From the NCBI GenBank assembly GCA_001600495.1, contig BCKE01000013.1:253228-317227 (forward strand): a DNA stretch of 64,000 nucleotides, read 5' to 3'. The DNA is from Pilasporangium apinafurcum. Taxonomy: Eukaryota > Oomycota > Peronosporomycetes > Pythiales > Pythiaceae. Position numbers and translations under genes: made by a program. This document shows, one piece after another, positions 12,254-24,648 of the stretch; within the stretch, counting starts at the first letter, position 1, and each line of letters opens with the position of its first letter. The notes beneath the pieces are model-generated. The model had not been told where the DNA came from, searched no databases, and worked only from the letters and a program-made list of their open reading frames with translations.

Positions 12254-14021
12254 ATGGAACGTGGAAGCTTCCTGGACGCGCAGCTCTGGATGCGAAAACT
12301 CCCTGCAGCAGAGTTTACCTGGCCCACCACGCGATTTACCGAATCAAATACAAATACGACTTCTGAGTACCAAGTTGTACCGCTTTTACCGCCGTTAGCG
12401 CTGCCACAACCACTAGAGACAGCTGAAGAAAGCAGAATTAGAGGTTCTCTACGCGCTTGGGGCTGCTTTCATCTAGGTAAACGTTACTGCTTCTTTCGAG
12501 CCACTGATGCTCAAGAAGATCAGACTCAACTTGAATTGGAACTAATGCAAGTGAAGCGACGCCACTGTACGGTCACGAAGACGACAGGAAGTGAGAATGG
12601 TCAAGATCGAGCTGGTCGGCAAGTGGCTCGATTTCTTGTTCGCTTTGACAAGGAGAGTGTGTACGAAATTGACATCACCCAAATAAAAAAAATTGTATTC
12701 CCTGTGACCCTAAATTCACAGCAACAGCGAAAAGATACGCCTCCGTTTGGCTGCCTTGAGTTTGAATGCGTGAGTTTGCGGGTGTGGATGGATCCACAAG
12801 GTTTCTCACATGCAGATGCACGAGAACTATTGATCAATGTTCTCCAAACTATCCAGGAAGCTCAATGCACAAGCCAAGCTATACCGCCGGCTGAAAAGGA
12901 TATTCAATTTGATGGGAAGAATCTGGGCTTGTGGCGAACATCACTGCGTTACAATCCTTGGGCTCGCATCCACAGACAGGAAGATTCTAGTCAGCCGATC
13001 GAAATACGCCCATCTGTATTGCTTTGCGATGCGCGAAAAATTATGACAAATGACGCTGACCTTAAAGCCACAGAAATTGTCCTTGATAAAATAGCGAGAG
13101 CAAGATCGAACGTTTTAATAAGGAAGAGACCAAGAGGTCAGTCAACAGATGACGATAACGTCACAAATAGCATCGACGAACACTCGGTACAAGAATATGA
13201 AGAACCCTTTTCCAAAAGAGAAATAATTACACTTGCCACAGAACTGGTGCATGTATTGGGTGATGATCATGATGGTGTCAACCGGTTGTTGGGTTTTCTT
13301 GCCGCGAGAAAATGTCTCGCGCATGATCACTGTGTTTTACTTGGTGGGGAGTCTATTGCATTTATGAACGATGAATGTGTTTCATCAAGGTGGAACTCGT
13401 GGGATGAATATTTGCAGCACTCGAAAGTTGGGTTTAGCAATGAGCAGTGAGTCTTACTGTCACTCAATGATGACGCTGAATTATATTCTTACTTTGTGGG
13501 ATTTTGTATGTATTGTAGGAGTTCAACACTGGGCGACTCAGCGAGAGTAACGAACGAAGCACATGAAAGCATCCAGAAAGCAGCAATAGCAATGAACCAT
13601 GCAATAATCAACGAGGAAGATGTGATACAATGGACTCGAATGGCTGAATTGCAGCGAAACCAGATTGTAAGCTATCCCTTGATATGTTATATACATTAGA
13701 CTCATGCTGTGCTAATTCGTCAATATGGTGCGTCTATTTTCCTAGCGAAAGTATGAGCAGATTGCTTTTTTATCTTATTATTCGACTAGCGACAATAACC
13801 CAAGTGATAGAACAATCAATAGTAAAAGAGACGATGATGGACCATCGCGAGAAATGACAGCCAAAAAACGGAAGCACGACGATTCGCCCCAGATACCTCG
13901 CCAGCAAGAAACAGTTGAGCAAATGTTTGAGTTTCTATTGGAAAAGCGAAAGCAACTCATACGCGATGAACTTGCCTTAAGTTTGCTTCCGAGGAGGCAC
14001 CAAGTCTCCCCAATGGATTGA
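12254..14021 (+). CDS. Unknown protein, three exons
   Basis: Exons 12254-13446, 13519-13666 and 13746-14021 give 538 residues; both introns have GT-AG ends and preserve frame. I do not recognise the family. The N-terminal 200 residues look folded, with hydrophobic strands such as RVWMDPQGF and VRFDKESVYEIDI, and contain no membrane segment or signal peptide. The middle has charged linkers, including RKRPRGQSTDDDN. Exon 2 is helical (IQKAAIAMNHAIINEE). Exon 3 carries a basic KKRKHDD patch, possibly a nuclear localisation signal, and ends in a helical FEFLLEKRKQLIRDEL segment. Nuclear location is a weak inference. The start is the first ATG after a stop-rich leader. Confidence 0.75.
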
Positions 14022-14720
14022 GGAGAAAGAACGCAACGCTAAGTTTGAATTGTTTGGATTAGAAGCAAATAGAGCAGCTGTAATCTGATTTTGGTTTCAA
14101 ATTATCTGTATTGCTGGGTATGCGGCGGATCTGATCGAAAGGAAAAGAACCATTATCGAAAGCGCCAATTGTCTTGTTCCCGTATCCTAAATAACGAGAA
14201 ATTACTGAGTGCCCTATAATCACACTGTCAAGACAACAACTCAGGACGCCAACATATTGACCGTCACACTTAACACGCCAAGATTACCAGCTTCGAGGCA
14301 TTTAGGCTCTCCAGCAACATATTGGATGGAAATCGTTAAAGAAAAGTAAATTATTTGGCGAACGCATCAACGGATTAGACAATTCGTATCATGTCATGAC
14401 AACAAAGCTGTTGGTGACTCAGTCTACAGCGAAGAAAGACTATGCGCAGGTCAGCTCTCATGACCCCTTGTTTAGTTTGCTGGGTCTAGCTCTCTCAACG
14501 CCATTTTGGTATCATATTCAGCAGAATGAAAAGCTTCATCTGACATTACAGCTACTAAGAGATATAGGATGATGGCAGGGCTATTCGGACAGCCAAAGCA
14601 AAATGATGCATTCTAATGAAATGACTATAGGTCTTTGGTGATCAGCAGCGACTAGTCACTCTTTGAGTCTCCAGGAGTCACAATCCTTGGTGAGATCATT
14701 TTGCTTTCATCAAGCCAGTA
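14022..14720. other. Intergenic region, nothing recognised
   Basis: About 700 bases between two genes on the same strand. No open frame of note, no repeat and no RNA gene were seen. It presumably holds the 3' end of the upstream gene and the promoter of the ankyrin gene. Confidence 0.5.
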
Positions 14721-15819
14721 ATGGCATTCCGTAGCTCAGGATCACCGATGGATGAGATGAAGTGGCTCGACTGCCTACGGCAGCGAGATCCGGAGTCCGC
14801 CACGAATGTTATCTTGAACGGGAAACTCATGGTCGAGTACGCGCGCAAAGGACAATTACGTGCGCTGCAATGTGCTGTCGAGCATATGCAAGAGGTTGAG
14901 TATGGTTGCTCTTTTGCCAAAAACTTGAGTCTCAACCTTCTACAAACGATATATTAATGATACATATTGGATATGTTGGATGTGCGTGATGGAAAATAGA
15001 GCCACGTACTGGTGTTTTATACGGTGCAGACTTTTCGCGCGGCATGTCGAGGTCTTCACGTGCCAATCCTAAAGTTTATGTTGGCAAATGGCTTCGATCT
15101 ACAGCAAACATGCATGCGCGACATCGTCCATAATGTTGTGGAGAACATTAGCGACCAATCGAGTGCAGAGGCGGCACAGCCGTTGATTCGCTTCCTGCTC
15201 GATGCAGGAATCGACGTCAATGCGCAGGTTTGAATATATTTTGTTCAATGCGTGGAAAACAATCGGAATTATCTGATGTGTTGATTTAAATGGCGGCAGC
15301 GTAAGGGGGATTTCTATACTGCGCTGCACATTGCTTGTCGAAAAAACCTCTTTGCCATCGCGAATCTCTTGGTTATTTACGGCGCCGACGTCAATTCCAT
15401 CGCACAGGTAGATATGTTTCTTGCAGATACATGGGTGCTACAGGTCAAGTGAAAAGGTTAACTTTATTTACATGTAGAACGACGAGATGCCGTTGAGTAT
15501 CGCAGAACAATGTACCGATCGTTGCACCATGTCTGCAAGCATGTCTGAAGAAAATCAAAAGCTCATCGCATTTCTCAAAGAGAACTACGCCAAGAGTACT
15601 TGGCGAAAACAAGGTCCAGCTACTGCTCAACTCTGCACAGCAACTATTGCTAATCGAAATAGTTCTTCAATGAGCGCAACAACTACTACAAGGATGCCTA
15701 TCCTTCGCTTTTCCAGTGCGTTCAATGTTCAACTGACAGCCGAGAACGACGAAAATGCGGATGATAGTGAGAAATATGTGGCTATGTTTGCGGGGATCAC
15801 GCTTGATACACCCATGTAA
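14721..15819 (+). CDS. Small ankyrin-repeat protein
   Basis: Exons 14721-14894, 15030-15227, 15300-15407 and 15478-15819 give 273 residues, with all phases zero. Ankyrin signatures are seen in order: AARGLH-type helices around TFRAACRGLHVPILKFMLANG, then FLLDAGIDVNAQ, then YTALHIACRKNLFAIANLLV followed by YGADVNSIAQ, then DEMPLSIAEQC. Ankyrin repeats bind other proteins; nothing here shows the partner. The C-terminal 80 residues are Thr/Ser-rich and probably disordered. The first intron is the least certain: an alternative acceptor 30 bases upstream (after GAAAATAG) also keeps frame and would add ten residues. Confidence 0.8.
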
Positions 15820-15979
15820 CTGAGAACAGTGAATCCATTCGTCCAAACTGCCTTGAGTTCATTGAATCCATCAGCCATCTGTGTCGTTTTGTTGTAATAA
15901 GTCCCATCAGTAGTCAAAGCCGAGCCAAAATGATAGCTCTCCTTATATAATGTGGTGCACATATCACTACCTGGTTTAC

Positions 15980-16031
15980 CACGTGTCCGCACGCAAAAAA
16001 GGCACAGGGCAAAAGTGAAGAGGAGCACGTG
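15980..16031. promoter_or_regulatory. Two CACGTG palindromes upstream of the golgin gene
   Basis: CACGTG occurs at 15980-15985 and again at 16026-16031, the second ending 15 bases before the start codon. This six-base palindrome is the core bound by many bHLH and bZIP factors. Two copies within 52 bases could be meaningful or chance. Confidence 0.25.
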
Positions 16032-16046
16032 CGTGCGCGCACAACC

Positions 16047-19000
16047 ATGGAGGCAGGCAAGGAAGTCAACGGCGGCAGCAACGCCACGACTGAAGAGCAA
16101 TGCGGTACGAAAAGTAGTTCGATTCGCTTGTCTACTTTATGCTCATTGTGGTTTGCTTATTTTGTAGATGTGAGTCAGAAATTGAAAGCGGAAAATCAAT
16201 TGCTACTGAAGAAATTGCATGATGTGGTGGCGCGATACCGTCAATTACAGCAACAATACCAAAGTGCTGTGGCGGAGAAAGATCAGTTACTCCAATATCA
16301 GCAAGATACAGGAAGAATGTCCACGTCATCCAACTCCTCCGATGTTACTGACGATGTGAACGCCTCTCGTATGATGGAACAGGATACGGCCGTGAAGAAA
16401 CTGGAATCAGAGAAACATGAATTAATTGAGAAACTTAAGAGTGTCGTTAGCACGTGTCGCGTGATGCAGAAGCAATTGCAAGAGGCAAAAGAAGAGAACG
16501 AAATCCTCAAATCCCCCAGTAAAAGCAACACTATGCAGGAAAGTGAGGGTGCGAGTGCTACTGCTGAAGGATTCGCAGCGGCTGCTCAAATACAAAACCT
16601 GACACAAGAATTGAATGCGAAAGATGAAGAAAAGCAGGAACTTGTAGGAAAATTACAAGAGGTCGTTGCGCGGTACCATCTGCTGCAACAGCAACTTGAG
16701 GCACAAACGGGTGAACTCGATGCGGCACAATCAAAAATTGTGGCATTAGAGTTGGAGTTGGGAAACCAACAGAAATTTGCAGCCACACAGGCGACGGAAC
16801 GCGAAGAACAAATTCACACACTGCAGGATCAACTCGCCAAACAGGTGATCCACATCGCACAGGATGTGGCGCGCCGCACCATTTTGCATGACGAAAACGC
16901 ACGGCTGAAGGAGCAGTTGACGGCAGTTGTCGAAGATAAACAAGCGCAAGATCAGGAACGACTGGACTTGGTTCATGAAAACAAAGCTCTCGCCGGGAGG
17001 GTTGCAGATCTGGATCAACTTGTGGCAACGATGAAACAGCAGCAGGAAGATGCCGAGCAAATGTACATGGAAGTAGCATCTAAGCTCAATCAAACGCTTC
17101 GTACAAACAATGAATTGCAGGAACGTGCTGCCAGTTTGCAGAGATTACTTGATCATGGAGAGGGCATGGAACAGAGCGTAAGTAGCAGATCAAACATTGA
17201 GCATGATTTGGAAACAGCCAATGCGCGGGTTCAAGAACTGGAAACTGAAATGGCTGCCGTCAAGAAAGAAAATTTGCGGATGGTCTTCGAGGTTGCAAGG
17301 ACCGCCGATGGTACTATAAAGCTGAAGCGAGACCACGAGGCATTGACCGACGAGCATAAGGAGAAATCGTTTGAGGTTGAAACCTTGACAAACCAGCTGG
17401 CGTCATTACGAGAAGCAAACGAGAAACTTGGGAAACAGTTGCACGAACGAAATCAATTTGCTCAAAGCCAAGCCGAGATGTTATGCGCTGAAAACGAGAA
17501 GCTGCAAGAGACCATCAACACCTTACGGGAAGACCTTCGCAGACACGAGGGGGATTCGGGTTTAAGTCAGATGGATGCTTTTCTTGCTGAAAAGAAGAAG
17601 CTTCAAGAAAGTATCGATGAATTGCGTGAAAGTGTACGCATACTTGAAGAAGAGAAAATGGTGTTGGTACAAGAAGTGGTTGACGTGAAGAGCGAAAATG
17701 ACACACTAGAAGAACGTCTTCACGATCTAAATGGTATCTTAGAGAACAAAATGGAAGATGAGGGAATCCAAGAAAACGAACGCGAGGTAAGGGCACTACG
17801 ATCATCGCTGGTTCAGGCAAAGCTGGAGTTTTTAGAGCAGAAGCAACAGTTGACGGCTCTCGAAAAGAAACTAGTCAGTGCGTCACAAAAGTCCACTGGT
17901 CCGTTGATCAATACAGCGGCGTTAGAGGCTGAACGTAAGGAGTATCAGAATGCATTGATTGAGATGATTGGGATGGAGCAAAAGCTTCAAACTGTTTACG
18001 AGACCAACCAAAGCTTAGAATTGGCTCTTCAAGATCGTGAAGGAAAACTTTTTGAGACTCAGCACAAAATTAACGAACTTGAGGAGGAGTTGTCACGAAA
18101 AACAGAAGAGATCGCAGCAATTGAGGAAGAACTGAAACAACTGCAAGATGAGAAGAGTACGTTCACAGAAAATTACGCCGAACTGGAGGCAAAGCTATAC
18201 AAGACACAGGGGATTCTAGAAGAGAAAACTATTCAATTTGAGGCAGTTAAGTCCACCACGGATATGCTAAAGGGAGAACGAAGTCGGCTTGTTAGTGAGA
18301 TTGCGCATTTGCAAGTGCAGATTGCAAGTCTAGAAGCCCAGCAATCTGAAATGGCGTCGTCACATGAACTTGTGAAAGAGGAGTTAGAAGAACAACTAAA
18401 CGAACTCGCGGATAAAATCGCTGAGATTGAGACTGAAAAAATGGACCTTAAGCATCATCTAGAGGCGTTCGAAGAAGAAAATGACCAATTACACGAAAGT
18501 TTGGAGATGTCCAGAGAAGATAATCTACGCGTAACTGCAGCACTCCAAAAAACAGAAGCAAGTATTGAATCACTAATGACAAATATGTCATCTATGGAGG
18601 AACAGAATGCGAAGCTAACAAAGGAGCTTTCGTCTGCAAAGGAATCATTTAACCAACGGATTGTAGAACTAGAATCGCAAGTTGAGCAGACGACATCCGA
18701 GCTGAATGCACTTNNNNNNNNNNNNNNNNNNNNNNNNNNNNNNNNNNNNNNNNNNNNNNNNNNNNNNNNNNNNNNNNNNNNNNNNNNNNNNNNNNNNNNN
18801 NNNNNNNNNNNNNNNNNNNNNNNNNNNNNNNNNNNNNNNNNNNNNNNNNNNNNNNNNNNNNNNNNNNNNNNNNNNNNNNNNNNNNNNNNNNNNNNNNNNN
18901 NNNNNNNNNNNNNNNNNNNNNNNNNNNNNNNNNNNNNNNNNNNNNNNNNNNNNNNNNNNNNNNNNNNNNNNNNNNNNNNNNNNNNNNNNNNNNNNNNNNN

Positions 19001-22000
19001 NNNNNNNNNNNNNNNNNNNNNNNNNNNNNNNNNNNNNNNNNNNNNNNNNNNNNNNNNNNNNNNNNNNNNNNNNNNNNNNNNNNNNNNNNNNNNNNNNNNN
19101 NNNNNNNNNNNNNNNNNNNNNNNNNNNNNNNNNNNNNNNNNNNNNNNNNNNNNNNNNNNNNNNNNNNNNNNNNNNNNNNNNNNNNNNNNNNNNNNNNNNN
19201 NNNNNNNNNNNNNNNNNNNNNNNNNNNNNNNNNNNNNNNNNNNNNNNNNNNNNNNNNNNNNNNNNNNNNNNNNNNNNNNNNNNNNNNNNNNNNNNNNNNN
19301 NNNNNNNNNNNNNNNNNNNNNNNNNNNNNNNNNNNNNNNNNNNNNNNNNNNNNNNNNNNNNNNNNNNNNNNNNNNNNNNNNNNNNNNNNNNNNNNNNNNN
19401 NNNNNNNNNNNNNNNNNNNNNNNNNNNNNNNNNNNNNNNNNNNNNNNNNNNNNNNNNNNNNNNNNNNNNNNNNNNNNNNNNNNNNNNNNNNNNGTAGCAG
19501 AGAAGGCGAGTCTGGAAGAGATGAAGATCAGTTTGGAGGAAAAGTTCAAGACTGTCGAGGAAGAGAAGAGTGCGTTGGAAGAGAAGGTAGCCTCATTAAA
19601 TAATGAAGTTTCTCAACTGAATGATGTGCTGCGGAAGTTGGAAGTGGAGCACAACACCGCAAAGGAAGAATTGAGTCTCGTAACGGCTCTTCACGATGAT
19701 CACAAAGATGAAGTAGGTGAGCATATTTCTGCGCTGACTCATGAAAAAGCTGATTTGTTAGTCGAGCTAGAATCGGTCCGTTCAGCATCATCTAAACAAA
19801 TCCAAGAGCTAAAATCGCAACTGGATGTGAAAACACAAGAAATGATCCAGACGTTAGCAGATAAAGATACATTCTGGCAAACAAAAGAACGAGAATTTGG
19901 AAATGAAATAACCAATCTTCAGGAACGTTTGAGTGCGCAGGAAGCTCAGTTTGAGCGTACTCTGTCATTGTTGTCGGCAGAAAAAGTCGAACTAAATGAA
20001 AGTGTTGATCATGTGCACGCTCAACTCGAGGAGTCGGTTGTAAAATGTGAACGATTAGAAGCTGACTTCCGAGCTTTGACGGAAGAAAAACAAATGTTAG
20101 CGTTGACGTTAAAAGAAGTCCAAATTCAACTGGAAGAGTCATCGACAAAAGAGAACGAGGTGTCAGCAAATTTAATGGCACAAATTGAGAGATTCCAGAC
20201 TGATAATTCCAACCTTGCTTTACAAGTTAAAGAATTCGAGACAGTAAGCAATACGTCGAAAGAGGCGGCAGCAGGATTGCATGAAGTCCTTAAGGAGGTG
20301 CAAGAACAACTAGCCAATTCTCAGACTCATGTTCAACAACTTTCAGATGAAGTGACAACTATTCGTGCTGCGCTTACTGAGAGTGAAGCTAAGAACCAGG
20401 TGCTTCTTGATGAACGAATGAAAATTGAAGAGTCTATGGTCGTGAGTGAGACAAAGGTAGAAAAGTTGAAGTCTCAAATTCAAAGCATTGAGTCTGATCT
20501 GTGCGACGCACGTGAACAGATAGAGATTTATCGGTCTCAGGTGAGCGAGCTGCAGTTGTCATTGGATGCAAAGAAACAAGATGTCGCTCTTCACGCATCT
20601 GAGGAAAAGGAAAGACTGCAACAGCACATAGTATCGCTTGAGCAGACACTCCTTCAATCAACAGAAGAAATCGCTACTCTTCGTACTCAGAACGAAACTG
20701 ATGGTGCTCGGACTGCGGCTACTATCTCTGAAAAAGACGAGGTGATTGCCAAACTAAAGACGAAGATGGAAGAAGTGATTGGCTCCTATAAACGCATAAA
20801 AGAGCATACGAAGGAGTTGCAGGATCGCCTAACACAACTAGTGGAGCAAAATAATAACCTCAAGCTCTCGAATGAGGAGATCCAGTCGACCAACTTTGCG
20901 CATAATGAAGAACTGCAACAGCTACAAGAAAAGTTGCTAACTTCTCAGGAGACGGTGAATTGTTTGAACGAAGAACTTCGGCGAAAGCAGGAAGAGATTT
21001 TAGAAATTCAGCGGCATTTTGCCGCTGAAATTGACATTTTCAAGGCACGGATACTTAACTACGAAGAGGAAATAAACCTTCATAAAGCTCAAGGGGCTGC
21101 AGCCGTACAAGAACAAGAAGAAACCCTTCGCGTCAAATATGCTGCCAAGGAGCAAGTGTTATTAGCTAAACTTCAAGAGATGGAGGAATCGAAGAGTGCA
21201 TTGTTCGAATCTGTGCAAACGAAAGAAGGGGAGATACGGGAGACACTGGATAAAATGCGTGAACTACTCACTCAATATCGAGAACTTCAAGACCAGTATC
21301 GACAACTGGAAGGTTCTCAAGAGGATATGAGACAGAGCCATGAGTCTGCTATTATGACCTTGAAATCGCAGTTAGAAATCGCAAACGAAACGATTGATCA
21401 GTTGCGCAGTGCTACTAGCGCAAAAGATGATGAGCGTCAATATGAATGGCTGAAACTAGAGCAAGAGCTTGAATCGTTGAAGTCTCAGTTGGATGCTGAA
21501 GTTGAAGCGTCTAATGCAGCACGAACAGCGCTGGAAGTTTACAAGAAACGCGCTCATACTGCATTAAAGAAAGCAACTAGTGAGAGCAAGCTGACTCTGA
21601 AGAAAGTAACAGATGAGACGACTCAGTTAGAGCAGCAAGTCGATGAAGCAAATGCTCGCATAAGTGCGTTGGAGTCAGAACTTGCTACTACCAAGAAGCA
21701 AGTGATATCGATCCAAGAAATGAGTGACGTCCGTGTTCAAACTGCAAGAAAAGCCCTGGATACGGAGAAACGAGTATTGGAGACAACACTAACTGCTCAA
21801 GTTGATGGTTTAAAAATTGAGTTACAAGAGCTGCAACTCGTTTTGCAAGGAAAAGCTCACTTGGATGATAAGATCAGTCAACTGATAGAATTTAATTCGA
21901 AGCTAGAGCAAGAACTACAGACACTGAAAAAAGAACTTCAGCAGAAGAATACAGATACCCGCGAGATGATGAAGGCAAAGGATAGTGAAATCACACGGTT

Positions 22001-23073
22001 GACTGCGCAGTTGAAATCCGCTGTGACCACCAAAACTTCTTCAGAGTTCCAAGAGCCCAAGAGTTACGGAAAGCCTTCGACCATTCCATTAGCGTCACCT
22101 ACTTGTACAGAGAGCAATTATCCATCGTCATTGAAGACACTAAATGGTGACAGCAGCCAGCACTCTCCATCACCATCTGCCGATGAGGAGCAAGAGTATA
22201 CCGCAACGCCATACGGTGTTGATAACCAGAATCTAGTAAGGGTATGTTGACAGTGTCGTTTTCCTTGAGAAATTCTTCTTTGCTTACTTTTTGACTGTGG
22301 CAACAGATACAAGCTCAACGAGATGAAGAGGCGGCAAAGATGAAGCACCAACTTGCAGAGCTAGAAGAACAAGCGCGACGTTATCAGAAACAGGTATGTG
22401 CACGAACAATACATATGCACAATAAAATCCGGCATGACTTACGATGATACTAATGTCAATTATGCTCATTCTCCACCATAGTATGAAGATACACGTGGAC
22501 TCTTGGAAGAAGCCAATCGAAAAAAGAAGTATTTCCAAGAACTTGGGCAGCAGTCTGCTCCCGATGGACTCAATATTGAGGTACACACATGGTTTTCTTT
22601 GTGTATTATGCGTCTCCCTTGGTGTCAATATGTTACCCTGATGAACATGATTGTGATTTCTCGCAGTACTTAAAGAATGTGGTAATCAAATATATTGGAA
22701 GTCAAAATCCAAGCGAAAAAGAACGGCTGATTCCAGTCATCGCCGCCGTGCTTCAATTCAGGTACAAATGCTATTGTTTATTGGATATACAACTTTCCTA
22801 GAGGAATCCTCATGAGATCTTGGTGAACAAAACAGTCCACAGGAAATGCAGCAGATCAATGAGACATATACAAGAGCAAATGAAGAACCCTCGGGACTTC
22901 TCGGAGGGGTTTGGTCACTATTTGGTGCAGGCTCCGCTGCACCTGCACCCAAGCCTCTGGCATTACCTCAGCATTTAGATTTGAAAGCCACTGGTCCACC
23001 AACAATAGGAAGTCACACCGTAAACGAGGACGACGAGGAGTTTGTCACTCCTCTCAATCCGTTTGCGATGTAA
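16047..23073 (+). CDS. Giant coiled-coil golgin with C-terminal GRIP domain
   Basis: Exons 16047-16104, 16168-22235, 22307-22393, 22482-22580, 22667-22761 and 22836-23073 give about 2,214 residues, of which about 260 fall in an assembly gap. Almost the whole protein is heptad coiled coil rich in Glu, Gln, Lys and Leu. The repeated unit KLHDVVARYRQLQQQ / KLKSVVSTCRVMQKQL / KLQEVVARYHLLQQQL recurs at the N-terminus. Near the C-terminus NIEYLKNVVIKYI followed by LIPVIAAVLQFSPQE matches the GRIP domain, which binds Arl1 at the trans-Golgi. Role: tethering of vesicles at the Golgi, by family analogy. The ATG at 16047 sits in a strong ACAACCATGG context. The first intron (63 bp, GTACG donor) has a length divisible by three and could be misread as coding; its translation contains a hydrophobic stretch out of character with the protein. 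Confidence 0.92.
18714..19493. other. Assembly gap (780 N) inside the golgin gene
   Basis: A run of 780 unknown bases within the long coiled-coil exon. The reading frame is the same on both sides, but the run length need not equal the true length. Internal sequence repeats in the coiled-coil region are a plausible cause of the gap. Confidence 0.98.
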
Positions 23074-23372
23074 AAGTTTTGTCCTCAATAATAGTTTTGT
23101 ATATGGATGTAAGTTTGTAATGGGAACACTCTGGAGTTTTTGCGTTTACACCGTTGAAGATTTCAAACGCCGAGGGGCGTCCTAAAAAACAACGCTCGGG
23201 TATCTTAGTCCAATGTAGGTTATGATTCTATGCTGTCGACGTAACAGCACTGTCTCAATTGTTTCACTTGATTCTGCTTGTGTTTGCTTTCGTCGCATTC
23301 GACTTTCTTCTCTTCCACATCAACTTCTCACATACGAATGGCAGTGCAGAGCGACCACATAGCAGGGTCAAT

Positions 23373-23390
23373 CCCAACGACAATATTGGG
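23373..23390 (-). other. Short hairpin just after the relic Fanzor reading frame
   Basis: On the minus strand CCCAA and TTGGG pair around an eight-base loop, 11 bases after the stop of the decayed Fanzor-like gene. Known Fanzor systems use a guide RNA encoded next to or overlapping the 3' end of the gene, so the position is suggestive. Five pairs alone are weak evidence. Confidence 0.25.
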
Positions 23391-23400
23391 AACGTAATTG

Positions 23401-23979
23401 TCAGGAGGTACCATCGTATCTTTTTCTTTTTCGCGGGACGCTGTTGGAGGTGTTCATTCTTGAAAAGATGTTTCTAGCAGCGTTGACATCTCTGTCAGTA
23501 AGGACACTCCAAGATTTTCTGATACCAAACATCTTGTTGAGAAGTTGCTTCTGTTCCTTTATTGGATACAACCCCACTTTCAAGATGCTGTTTGGACTTG
23601 GTTTATCTATCTTGCATCGTTTGATCCTTTCCGAGTCTCGGAGATCAGACTCTTCTAAGCATCCCTGCCTTCCTTCCATTTCTTCTCACAACGAAGACGT
23701 TGACACTTGACCAGAGGTCTTCTTGGCATTTTCTTGTTTTCTTGTTTTCATTATTGTCTTGATGAAGTTGTTAGTCAGCGTGAACCACGACTTGGATGCT
23801 ATGCTCTTTACATATTTGTGCGAGGAGTCCATACTCAAATCGGTCTTGGACGGTAACCACAATTCTCGAGATCTACTTTTTACGTGCCATTTCTACCAAT
23901 CTGGACAGTCTTGACTTACTGTTCTTGAGACTGGAACCAATGTCGATCTCTTCGGGCATGTAATGTCATTGACTTGCAT
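23401..23979 (-). pseudogene. Decayed, internally deleted Fanzor/TnpB-like gene
   Basis: Read on the minus strand, an ATG at 23979 opens a frame with one early stop and then ELWLPSKTDLS and SIASKSWFTL, resembling the N-terminal leader of giant-virus and eukaryotic TnpB-like (Fanzor) proteins. A second frame from about 23600 reads ILKVGLYPIKEQKQLLNKMF, the typical KxRxYPTKEQ N-terminal motif. About ten residues later it jumps to TDRDVNAARNIFSRM, the RuvC-III motif from the C-terminus. The whole catalytic core and zinc ribbon are therefore missing, so this is a deletion derivative and cannot be a nuclease. It may be a non-autonomous element mobilised in trans. The family call rests on the two motifs; the N-terminal leader comparison is from memory. 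Confidence 0.6.
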
Positions 23980-24244
23980 CCTTTCTTGAAAAGAAGGATA
24001 GTGGAGAAAAGATCTCATCGCAGAGAATTGAAAACAAGTTTCTATCGATAAGGAGAAAAAAAATGCGTCAAAGTATATCTCACCGGTGGGAGAATAAAGG
24101 TTTAAAATTTTCTCTTGGTAATCACTAGATTACTCCAACTCGCTTCGCGAGTTGCGCCTACTAACTGGCTACACCTAGAATACGGGCTGTACCGTGTGAG
24201 CAGGTTCAAGTCCGAAGACCTCGAGCTCACGCTTTTTTGCGCTT

Positions 24245-24493
24245 CTACGACTCACTTGATTCTCGTTGCAAGTACTCTGGTCTTGCTCGATTGTTGAAAA
24301 GTTCTGTCGTCACGCGCATAATATTCAGCGAAGCGTTCACGTCGTGATCCCAAAATGTCTTGCATTTACTGGATTCACAGTGCAAAACGGATCGAGATTC
24401 AATTGTGCCATCGGGAACGCCGTTGACCATTTGGTGATGAATTGTCGAATGACATACCAGTAAAAAAATTCCCCATACTGTTTGCAAAGACAC
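24245..24493 (-). pseudogene. Decayed C-terminal fragment of a second Fanzor/TnpB-like gene
   Basis: The minus strand encodes SVLHCESSKCKTFWDHDVNA followed by SLNIM. This is a degenerate zinc ribbon plus the RuvC-III motif (normally RDxNAxxNI; here the Arg is His). Upstream, up to about 24640, the neighbouring frame stays open (TKWSTAFPMAQ region), suggesting a frameshifted older copy. No N-terminal motif is nearby. It lies about 600 bases from the other relic in the same orientation, so the two may be separate insertions or pieces of one rearranged element. Confidence 0.5.
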
Positions 24494-24648
24494 ATTTGCA
24501 GTTGATTATACTGAACATAAGATTTCGAGGTAATTCGTTTGTCAGGTTTTCTAGTCAGTGTGACAGGTTTGGCCAGACGGACAAAATGGATAGTGAATGT
24601 CATACGTTTTTTGTACGGACGGACAGCTTGCGAAAAGAAGACAAGCAT

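Noticed and set aside
15729-16100. A 123-codon minus-strand frame with a hydrophobic, signal-like N-terminus
   Set aside because: It lies antisense to the last ankyrin exon and the golgin start, has no recognisable domain, and its composition follows from the overlapped genes.
16105-16167. Hydrophobic segment LSTLCSLWFAYFV near the golgin N-terminus as a membrane anchor
   Set aside because: It is encoded by a 63-base stretch with a GTACG donor, TTTGTAG acceptor and length divisible by three, so it is an intron read through.
24130-24240. tRNA-like sequence containing GGTTCAAGTCC
   Set aside because: The flanking bases do not form a T-arm stem, and no D-arm, anticodon arm or acceptor stem could be folded.
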